DNA from: Ichthyophthirius multifiliis | Lineage: Eukaryota; Ciliophora; Oligohymenophorea; Hymenostomatida | Assembly: GCF_000220395.1 (NCBI RefSeq) | Contig: NW_004086357.1 | Span: forward strand, 1-31,354 | Direction: 5' to 3' | Length of the DNA stretch: 31,354 nt | The notes under the pieces: generated by a model | What the model was told of the DNA's origin: nothing | Database searches by the model: none | What the model saw: only the letters and a program-made list of their open reading frames with translations | Made by a program: the position numbers and the translations under genes | Shown here: positions 22,891-31,354 of the stretch, piece by piece | Position numbering within the stretch: the first letter of the stretch is position 1 | Layout: every line of letters begins with the position of its first letter

Positions 22891-23436
22891 GTTTTAATTT
22901 CTTCTAATAGTGAAGATAATCTTTGTTTGCTTGTTACTGAAAATACTATTGAATTAGTTGAAGATTAAAAAAAGTTATCATTTAAGCAAAAAAATATAGT
23001 TAATTAGAAAAAATTAATGTTAATATTGATCATAGTAATAAATACAATATACCTACCTTTAAAAAAAAGTTACTCTGAGTATGGGAAAATAATAAGTTTT
23101 ATAAAAATTTTAAATTATAAATAAGCAAATGAATATAATGAATATATTGATGTTGGAAAGAATATTTTTTTTTCCTTAAAACATTTTAATCAAATCATTA
23201 TTAAAAATCTTTCTGGTTAGGCAAAAACTAATTTTTTTATATTTAAGTTTTTAAGTTCTTATAAAAATAATTAGATAATTATTATATATTCGATGCTCAA
23301 ATAGTAAATCCTAAATATTTTAAATTTAATTATTATTGCTTTTTATATTTTTACTGTCATTTTATTTTAAAAAGTTAATCAAAGTAAAAAAAGGGGGCCG
23401 TTATCAATTTTTTACGGCCTTTTTTTTGTTAATTGA
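22891..23436 (+). CDS. Unrecognised coding stretch with membrane segments
   Basis: A TGA-free frame of 181 codons. The start VLISSNSEDNLCLLVTENT then IELVEDQKKLSFKQK is clearly coding-like. Hydrophobic stretches at LMLILIIVINTIYLPL and ILNLIIIAFYIFTVILF look like membrane segments, and between them SYSEYGKIISF and NEYNEYIDVGKN are coding-like. A second frame (EKINVNIDHSNKYNIPTF) looks coding around 23010-23060, so an intron or a one-base slip at the A7 run near 22965 is likely. There is no in-frame ATG at the 5' end, so it is probably a 3' exon of the gene starting at 22258. The frame ends at TGA 23434-23436, just past the hairpin. No function is assigned. Confidence 0.45.
23384..23430. repeat. 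GC-rich hairpin with A/T-run arms (repeat copy 3)
   Basis: GGCCGT (23396-23401) pairs perfectly with ACGGCC (23414-23419) across a 12-base loop. The stem extends through AAAAAAA on the left and TTTTTTTT on the right, with two extra G. It looks just like a bacterial intrinsic terminator, but no such use is expected in a ciliate nucleus. The right arm GGCCTTTTTTTTGTTAATTG continues AGTTT and resembles the hairpin repeats at 10241-10330 and 10488-10600. It is the most G+C-rich stem in the window. Confidence 0.6.
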
Positions 23437-23797
23437 GTTTATTAACAAAAAATTAAAGAAAGTAAAATAAAAATATGAACAGCTAATATATTTATGATTT
23501 ATTTAAAAGAATTTAAAAATTAAAATAAAATTTCAAAAGAAAATCAAAAATTTCGAATTAAAAAATTAATTAAGAAAGAAAATTCTAAATAAAATAATAT
23601 TCTGTGTATAAAATATAATAATTAAAAATTTAAATACATTTTTAAACGAAAAATAATAAAAATATAATTTATTTTTTGTTAAATAATTATATCTTTTATA
23701 TATTATTAAACTAATTTATATATATTAATTAGGTAAGATATATTTAGAAATAAACATTTATATATATATCATTTTTATAATAAAATTTGATTATTAA

Positions 23798-24109
23798 TCA
23801 TTTAGCGTTATTTTAAAATGCTGTAATTGCATCATTTATTGTAATTATTTTTTCTGCATAATTATTTTCTAAAGTTAAATCAAGCGCTTCTTCGATTTCA
23901 GCCAAAATTTCAACTCTTTCTAATGAATCTAATCCTAAATCTTAGAATTTAGTATTTAATTCAAAGATTTTTCCAGATAGTTTGTTATTTTGTTTTAATG
24001 TGTCTAGTATTTTTTATTGTATATTATTATTCAAGCTAATTCCGAATTTCAATTAATTATTTAAGCGTATTTGAACAATATTTAATTATTTCAAGTAATT
24101 TTTAAACAT
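23798..24109 (-). CDS. Acyl carrier protein, mitochondrial type
   Basis: An intronless frame of 103 residues. Residues 57-74 read QDLGLDSLERVEILAEIE, the standard ACP helix with Ser62 as the 4'-phosphopantetheine attachment site in D-S-L. The rest fits the ACP four-helix bundle, including KIITINDAI before the last helix. The first ~28 residues are basic and amphipathic with no acidic residue, like a mitochondrial presequence. In mitochondria ACP carries acyl chains for type II fatty-acid synthesis (lipoate precursor), stabilises LYR-motif proteins of Fe-S assembly, and is a complex I subunit. The length matches the mitochondrial form with presequence. It could in principle be a plastid-type ACP, but no plastid is expected in this organism. 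Confidence 0.93.
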
Positions 24110-25007
24110 TAAATTGATTATAAATATATTATAATTATTAACTTTTTTAATTAAAATTATATTATGTTTAAAAAAATATTGTAAAGTATAAAAATATAAA
24201 AATTAATATTAATTAAATTTATATTTAAAAAATTTTATATAATTTATATAAAATATTTATAAATTATTAATTATAAATATAATATTTTTGTAATTTAAAT
24301 AAATAAAATATTTCCACTATTTTTTTTGATTTTCTATATAATTTTTAAAATTGTATAAAAGAAATATGCAAGGAATTACTCTTTTTTATATTTTTTTTTA
24401 AATAAAGTTACAAATAGAATTAAAAAAAAAAATATGAATATTTAATTATATACTTTTTATTATTAAATAATAAAATAAATAAATAAAAAACAATTTATAA
24501 ATATATACCAAATTAAAAGGATAATTTTAAATCTATAAAATCTTTGTTTTATAAAAAAAACTTTAGCATACTAAATAAAAAAAACGTAACTATAAAAATG
24601 TATTTTATAAAAAAATATTATTTAATATTTATAAAAAATAAAATTATATATAAAAAAAAACAATAGTTTCATAAATTGTATTTATTAACTTATATATTGA
24701 TTAATTTTAAATATGTTTGATTTAAAAATAAAAATTTACATTTCTTTATTATTAATAATTTTATTAACTTATTAATAATTAAAATAAAGTAGTCTTGCAT
24801 TAAAAGAATATAGTTAATTCATTAATAAAAATTATAATATAACTATTTATATATAAAAATTAATTTATTTAATAATAAAGTTAAATTTAGAATAGGAACA
24901 TATAATATTATTTTAAAACAATAAAAATCAGAATAAAATTATTTTTTAAATAAATTAGTAATCAATTCACATATGTTATTAATTTAACGCAAAATTTTAG
25001 TGAAAAC
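24110..25007. other. Intergenic, nothing seen
   Basis: Nearly 900 bases of A/T-rich spacer between the ACP start and the decayed transposase. I see no coding patch or structured RNA. Confidence 0.6.
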
Positions 25008-25640
25008 TCAATACAATTTTTATTATTTTTTTATTTCTAAATTATTCATAATAACATCATCAATATAGTCTTTAAATACCTTAAAGTTCTTTAAAGTTTT
25101 AAAAAACTTTAAATTCAACCATGTTTTCTCAATAGTATTAGCATTAGGACTTTAAATATACCAAGGGAGAATATTAGTATTTTATTTTTAAAAAAAATTG
25201 TTACTCTTTTACCTGTATATGTTTAATATGTTTAAGTAATGTCGTATTAAAAATAATGTCTCATTCTAAATTAGTTTCTTCTAAAAATTTAGTAAATGTT
25301 TGAATGTATTTATCTAAATTAAAGTTTCTTTAAATAAATTAAATATATGGAACAATCTTTTTAGAGAATACACCCCACCCCATATTAATATTTTACTAGA
25401 CCTATTTGAAATTTTTATACTGAGATTTCTTAATCTACATCATGAATCCAAATTAATGATTTTATCACTATATATGTAAGATTTTAATGTTTTTTATTAT
25501 TTTTTAATTTAGAGTATATTAGCAAAAATAATCACTCTCTTATTGATATTTTCTTTGTTAATGTTAATTTTATTCTATACTATTTTACTTTATGTTTAAA
25601 AAAATTTAAGTTTGCTTCTTCGCTAGCTTAGAGATATTTT
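25008..25640 (-). pseudogene. Decayed Tc1/mariner-type transposase
   Basis: The minus strand keeps recognisable pieces of a DDE/D transposase. RVIIFANILQIKKQQKTLKS leads to YIYSDKIINLDS, the first catalytic Asp as in F-S-D-E. LIWGGVYS corresponds to V-M-V-W-G-x-x-S. FFQKQNTNILPWYIQSPNAN then TIEKTWLNLK corresponds to W-P-x-x-S-P-D-L-N-P-I-E-x-x-W. A TGA interrupts the frame right after INLDS (about 25439-25441). The second catalytic Asp region reads IFNTTLLKHIKHIQVKEQ in another frame, with Asp replaced by Thr. Between the two catalytic blocks the frame is lost and regained. The 3' part ends at TGA 25008-25010. No clear terminal inverted repeats were found. It is a dead copy; G+C is not different from other genes here, which argues for long residence. 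Confidence 0.72.
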
Positions 25641-26643
25641 TATTTTTTTAAATTTGAATTATTATATTAAATATTATATACAAATTTATTATTTATAATT
25701 TAATTTCTGTAGTTGAAATCAAACTATATCATTATATCATATAGAGGTAATGATTCATATAATAATATAAATTATTAGGCTTACATAATATTATAATTAT
25801 TATGTTAATACTAATTATTTTTTCTTACCAAATACTATAAATGTTATTTACATATGTGTATTATATAATAATATTATTCTAAAAGAATTTTTAAAAATAG
25901 TAAATCAATATATAAAATATTTAAAATATAAGTGAAACGAGAATAAAATGAAATCCTTTAAATTTACAAATTAACTAATTTTAAAAATTTAATAGAACAT
26001 AAAAAAATCATAAAAATTGAAGAAAAGATTAAAAATATATTTAAATAAAAAAAATATATCTATTTGGTTTCCTTATTTATAGAAAAAAAAATTAAATAAA
26101 CCATATATTTAAAAACATTAGTTGTTGAATATATAGACATTATATATAAAATGATATTAATAAAAAAAAACTAGAAAAAAAATAAAAATTTAAAAAATTC
26201 AAATAAAAAATAAAAATTAATATTATATAATTGATACAAATGATTTAAAATATTATAAAAAAATAAATAAAAGAAAATATTTCTAAATAAAAATTAATAT
26301 AATAGATCTTTGAAAATTATTAAACAATAATTATATATATATTAATTAAAAATTTTGATAATAATTTTGTAAATATAAATATAAATATAAATATAAATAT
26401 ATATAAAATAATATAATATAAATATAATATTTAAAATTAAAAAAATATTTTTTTTATTATTAATTAAAATTATTTTTTTAATTAGATAAAAATATGAAGA
26501 TTATCTTATATTTTTTATTAATATTCTATTTTTAATAAATTATTTATATATAATCAAATGTAAGTATATTTTTAAATTATTACATAAAATAAAAACAAGT
26601 ATTTATATATAATACAAATATAATTAATAAAATAAAATTAAAA
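25641..26643. other. Intergenic with short A/T repeats
   Basis: One kilobase of spacer with no coding patch, containing an ATAAAT-type tandem tract at about 26373-26402. Any 5' terminal repeat of the decayed transposon should lie near 25640-25760, but none can be picked out by eye. Confidence 0.55.
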
Positions 26644-28660
26644 TCAATTATTATCTTCATCTTCAATATCAAATTAAAATTCAAAGTTATGATCTTATAA
26701 ATTTTAATAATATTCTTCACTGTTTTTCTTATCAAATTTTTATTTATTTTGCTCTAAAAACTAAGATTAAATATCCTTATTATTTTTTTCGTTATCCTAT
26801 AAATTTTGTTAAAAGTTTAAATTAATTTATTAGAAATTGTCTTTTTAGTGATTTTCTAAATTTTATTTAATACTATTTTCTTAATTTTTTTATTATAAAT
26901 ATAAATTTTAATTATTAATTTAAAGTTAATCTTAATTTAAATTAACCTAAAAGTTTTAATTTTATTCATAATCATCACTTTCTTTTTTCAATACAGATTA
27001 TAAAAAATCCAACTAAATATTTTCTTCTTGAATTTCTTTTTTATTTTCAATAATAATATTTTCTCTATTTTTATTATTAATATCTTCTTATTTTTATTCT
27101 TTCTTTTCTTAATATTATTCAACTTAATAATCAATCTCTTAGTTTTTTTTTTGGTTTTTAAAAATTTATAATGTTCCTTTAGAGCTATAGGTATAATACA
27201 AATAAGGCTTCCTGTACAAATAAGCATGAAGAATACAAAAATACTTTTTTCTCCAATATTTGGAATAATAATCTAAGCTAAAGCAGCTGATAAACTGCCT
27301 GATCCTTCAACTAAGCCAACCATAGTACCTACAGCTTAAGCATTTCCTTTTAGTTTTGGATGATTTCCAAGATCAATAATGACTGGACCTCCAATAATAT
27401 TATAACAGCTTCCAAGAAAAATACCAATTAAAAACCCCAAAAAATAAAAATAAACGGAATTCGATTTATATTTTCCTAATTTATTAAAACTGTATAAACA
27501 AAAAAGTAGAATTATTTATGAAGGGGGCATTATGATTGCCCTTTTTTTAAGTAAATCTCCTAAATACCCCCCCAATATTCCTCCAATAAGCATTCCTACA
27601 GACCATAAAATGGAAACTGTAGCACTAATATCTGCCAAATTATTATCTTGTAAATATTTTGGTAACCAAAAAATTAAACCATAATTTAAAGATTTTAAAC
27701 ACATAAAAGAAAGCATTACATTAAATACACCGGAAAGTTATATCGCTTATAATACAGTTATTGTGTTTTTTTGTTTTGGTTGCTATATAGTTTAATCAAC
27801 TTCTACTATTATTTCTTCATTTTTGTTCTCTTCTTTTTTTAAATCGTTTTTATCTTTCTTTCCTAATGTCAAGTCTTCATCTTCAGGATATGCAGATAAA
27901 AAAAGCTGAGCTAAAACACAAGTCACAAATACATATATTGATAAATATATTAAGGTTGTTTACCAAGAACTTCCTAATTTTATTATATATAATTCGCCCA
28001 TTAAAGAGCCTATAATATCGCCTAAATTTCTTGAGCCTATCCATAACGAGATTATCAAACCTTATATTTTTTTATTTTATTGTTATATATTTAATTTTAC
28101 CTCTGTTTAATTTGCTATACCAATTACAAAATAAACTTAAAAAAGAAGGTAGGCATATTGAGTCAAAGAAACCATATAGAATTTGAAAAAAACAATACAA
28201 GTATATATTTTTAGAACCAAAAATTCTTGAAATGCTAATCATAAAAACACATAATGTTGAAAATGATAATCCTATGATTAATGTTTTTTTTGGATTGCTT
28301 TTATCAACTTATAAATTAAAAATATGATTTTTAATACAAAATTATAATATTTTGTTTTATATAAAAACCTTTTTGCCCCATAAATTTAAATGAAATCGCT
28401 AAACTTAATAAAAAGCACATATTTAATGCACCTAATTATTTATCATTTATACCTGTATCTTATTAAAAATACATAGATATATAACTCCATCCAGACCTTA
28501 ACGCTTAAATAAATTATTATTATTACATTCTTATATATTTTTTTATTTTTTTACTATGAGAAGAAGAATACGTTAATAATAGTAAAAAAAAAGTACGTAT
28601 TTAATACCTAAAAAGTTTACTTTTTTTAATCTAATATATATACTTTTTCAAATAAATCAT
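26644..28660 (-). CDS. SLC37-type sugar-phosphate/phosphate exchanger (MFS)
   Basis: Three exons (introns 28308-28368 and 28061-28100) encode a major-facilitator transporter of the organophosphate:phosphate antiporter family. Family motifs run in order: FRYQIRTFFLLLLTYSSSHS (TM1), LGALNMCFLLSLAISF, FQILYGFFDSICLPSFLSL, NWYSKLNRGLIISLWIGSRN, CLKSLNYGLIFWLPKYL, VGMLIGGILGGYLGDL, GGPVIIDLGNHPKLKGNAQA and VGLVEGSGSLSAALAQ. SLC37/GlpT-like carriers exchange glucose-6-phosphate or glycerol-3-phosphate for phosphate, mostly in the ER membrane. An acidic Lys/Glu-rich loop joins the two six-helix halves. After the last helix the frame slips at the T10 run 27143-27152 (plus strand): staying in frame gives a Lys-rich tail to TGA 26988, while a one-base correction gives an acidic Gln/Asn/Glu-rich tail of ~170 residues to TGA 26644, which looks far more natural. 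ATG 28660 is in frame just ahead of TM1. With the correction the protein is 638 residues; without the tail it matches the usual ~500. Confidence 0.85.
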
Positions 28661-30339
28661 ATTATTTTATTGAGAAAAAATTAAATATGTAAACTAATTA
28701 GTTATATAAATATTTTTTATATAAAAATTCTAATTATAGATTTATTTTCTTTATTTATAAAAAATTTTTATTACAAAATATTATTTTCATAAAAGATTTT
28801 TTTTATAAATAATAAAATAAATTTTTAATTTTGCTTTTTTTAGAGTATTAAAAATATTTTTTGTTAAAACAAATAAATAGTATACAAAAATATTATTAAA
28901 TTTATTAAATTATTTAACTTATTTAATAAATTAAATAAATTACGTAAGAAAAACATTTTAGGTGCTCGTTGCTTTATTTTAAACCTATATATAGACTTAA
29001 TAAATAATTTTACATATTTTTTATATTATTTTTAATTTATGTTATTAGACATTTTGAAAAGAAACTTGTATATTAATTATATTTATTTTTATAAAAAATG
29101 TTATTTTAAATAGAAATAATTTATTACAAATTTTTCTTAGTATTTTTATAATTTTATCAAAAAAATATAAATAAAAATCTTAGTACTTTTTAATAATTTA
29201 AAGTTATAAACTAAAATATATTTAAAAAAAATCTATATATTTATATAAATATTTTGATTTAATATATTCATAAAATTAAATTTTTAGTTATGTATATCTT
29301 TAACAAAAAATAAAATTAAACAGAGAAATGATTTTTTTTAAAAAAAAGTATTGATTGATAATATATTTATATAATATTATTTCATAATTATAATTCAAGA
29401 TATTAAAATAAAATATTAATAATATTTTTTTCAAATAATATTTTTTCTCAAATAATACATAAAAGTTTTTAAAGAATAAATTATTTTTTTACTTTTGTAT
29501 ATTAGAAATCAAAAACTATAATAAATTTCTTTAATATGAAATATAAAAATATTGAATAAATTAAAAATGTAAAAAAAAATATTTTAATAAGTTATAAGTA
29601 AAAAAATCTTTTATATAAATGCATTATTAAATAAAAATGAATATATTTATATTAAAAGCTATTATAAAAAAAGATACAAAAAAATAAATAAATGTAGGAT
29701 AATATTTAAAGATTTATTAATATTAATATATTAATATATAAATATATAAATATATATATAAATAAATATATATAATTATATTCATATAAATATAAACATA
29801 TAAAAATATATTTATTTTATTTATAATTTATAATTACGTGTTTAAATAAATTTAATAAAATTTTTCATTTTTATATATATATTTTTTATAATTAAAAATT
29901 TTTACTATCTAAAATTATTAAATAAATTAATTTTAAAATAATTTTTTTTTATTTTATGCCTATTATAATTTTCTATTTTTTTTTTAATTATTATATATGT
30001 TTTTCAGTGTTTGACAATATTTAAAGTTAATATTTTAAAGTCAAATTATAAAATTAGATATTAAATTCATATATTTTTAATTATTTATTATTTTTATTTT
30101 ATTAAAAATTCTATTTATTAACATCATATACAAAATATATTTTTAAATAAATATATATATAATTATAAATCTCAAAAATTTTTTTTTATATATAATTATT
30201 TTTGATAAGAAACACTATTTAAAAATTACTTACTTAAAAATATGTATATTTATTAAAATAATTTCTATTCAAGTAATTATTTTAATAAACGCAATCAAAT
30301 TTAAATATATATAAAATTATATATAAATATTTATTTATT
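28661..30339. other. Long AT-rich intergenic stretch, nothing seen
   Basis: About 1.7 kb with almost no G or C and frequent TGA in all frames. It contains short A/T tracts (for example 29720-29770) but no gene, RNA or repeat of interest. It separates the divergent or tandem starts of neighbouring minus-strand genes. Confidence 0.65.
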
Positions 30340-31305
30340 TCATAGCATCAAATTAAAATATGAAGAATTATAAGTATTTTCATTTGAATGTTTCATACTA
30401 ATTGGTGTGTTATTATACATAATCCTAATTAATAAAGGATTTAATTCAGTAATAAAGTTTTCTTCTATTTCTTAAAATAAATCCATTTCAATTTAACTAT
30501 AATTAAGGGTATGTTCACTATATACTTTTAATATTATATTCTTTGATAAAAAAAAGTTTTAATAATAATAAAAAAATAAAATATAATAACTTATAATTCA
30601 CTTAATAAATAATGTGCTTCTTAATTTTTTAATAAAGCTTCCTCAATTTTTTTTTTATAAGGTTTTTTTGTTTTCTCTTTAAAAATCAAAGAATTATTAT
30701 GAAATGTTATCAGATTATAAAATATTCAGGTCATCTTTAAATTAAGTATTTTCAAAAATCAAAGCAAAAAGTGGGAAAATCATATTCTTCACAATATTTG
30801 ATTCAAAATAATAGAAAACTCTAAGAATTCCAATCAAAATTTAATATTAAATATTCTTCTACGATAAGCCTTCTTTAAATATTTCTTACAAAGTTTCACA
30901 AATATTTTATTTTAAAGTTACATACTTAAAACAATATCTATTTACAATATTAGCTAAACATATAGCACTTTATTATCTAAAGGTTATTTCATCTTGACAT
31001 TTATTTGCACTAAGGATAGGTGCAGATACAAAATGTATTAATATTTTTATAAATATATGAAGCTTTTTTTTATTATTATTATATTGAATATCTATATTAT
31101 AAACAATTTTACATGATATTCTATATTTATTCCTGTGTTTACTATTAATGTACTCATTATTTTTAAATAAATAAATTTCTTTGTTACACCATTTAATTAT
31201 TATAAATCATAATCTTAATATATATAGTTTAATAGAAATGGTATTAAACTTGAAATTCCTCTATTTGATTTTAAGTTATTTAATACTTTTATAAATTTAA
31301 ATAAG

Positions 31306-31342
<37 letters not shown>

Positions 31343-31354
31343 TTATTTATTACC
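30340..31354 (-). CDS. TAF6, C-terminal HEAT part (5' end outside window)
   Basis: Exons 31113-31285, 30591-31062 and 30340-30540, plus one exon base at 31354, are joined across introns 31286-31353, 31063-31112 and 30541-30590. They match the C-terminal HEAT-repeat domain of TFIID subunit TAF6: VLNNLKSNRGISSLIPFLLN, then IEYHLHIFIKILIHFVSAP (junction of two exons), then TFRQQSAICLANIVNRY and NICETLQEIFKEGL. TAF6 pairs with TAF9 through an N-terminal histone fold, which is not in the window, and sits in TFIID at Pol II promoters and sometimes in SAGA. The frame slips by one base at the T10 run 30647-30656; removing one base keeps EEALLKNQEAHYLLSEL open to TGA 30340-30342. The window ends exactly at a splice donor (GGTAATA on the minus strand), so the previous exon is just outside. 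The family call rests on the ordered HEAT motifs. Confidence 0.72.
31309..31342. repeat. (AT)n repeat in TAF6 intron
   Basis: An alternating A/T tract of about 34 bases lies inside the intron at the right edge of the window, followed by TTTA units. Confidence 0.8.

Noticed and set aside
23391-23423. Bacterial intrinsic terminator, hence bacterial contamination
   Set aside because: The flanking coding sequence uses TAA/TAG as sense codons and has ciliate composition, so the hairpin is not evidence of bacterial DNA.
1-31354. tRNA, rRNA, CRISPR, telomeric repeats, replication origin
   Set aside because: No cloverleaf with a G-T-T-C-R-A arm, no rRNA-like block, no spaced repeats and no C4A2/T2G4 telomere tract were found by eye.

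Overview
This window is ciliate macronuclear DNA, most like the very AT-rich fish parasite Ichthyophthirius multifiliis or a close relative. Three things point there. Overall composition is roughly 85% A+T. Protein similarity runs straight through in-frame TAA and TAG, which must be read as Gln, with TGA as the only stop. Genes are split by short GT...AG introns, mostly 40-100 nt. Long standard-code ORFs are almost absent for the same reason. All calls come from reading the sequence by eye with the ciliate code; no database was searched, and the species is an inference.

Layout, left to right. A TEPSIN/MTV1-like VHS-type trafficking adaptor (+, 1037-2945). A decayed minus-strand stretch (about 3230-3960). 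A Cu/Zn-superoxide-dismutase-fold protein with a damaged copper site (+, 4667-5303). A membrane pyrophosphatase (V-PPase) homologue that has lost most catalytic Asp residues (+, 5844-9045). Convergent to it, a PAP2/sphingomyelin-synthase-like protein (-, 9361-10089). Then three minus-strand genes in tandem: an RMC1/Mic1 homologue (10686-13871), UDP-N-acetylglucosamine pyrophosphorylase (14036-15744) and a MORN-repeat protein (15989-16810). A gene-poor stretch follows with two doubtful ORFs (17335-17739 and 18340-18888). Next come a divergent importin-alpha (+, 19461-21177), an unrecognised multi-part gene (+, 22258-23436) ending at a GC-rich hairpin, mitochondrial-type acyl carrier protein (-, 23798-24109), a dead Tc1/mariner transposase (-, 25008-25640), an SLC37-type sugar-phosphate/phosphate exchanger (-, 26644-28660), and the C-terminal part of TFIID subunit TAF6 (-, 30340 to the window end).

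The genes do not form one pathway, as expected for single-gene transcription units in a ciliate. Loose themes are endomembrane traffic (TEPSIN-like, RMC1-like), membrane lipid and sugar-phosphate metabolism (PAP2/SMS-like, UAP1, SLC37), nuclear transport and transcription (importin-alpha-like, TAF6) and mitochondrial cofactor supply (ACP).

Two points deserve most attention: the apparent pseudoenzymes (V-PPase-like and SOD-like), and the repeated finding that otherwise good reading frames slip by one base exactly at A or T homopolymers, which looks more like assembly or sequencing error than biology.
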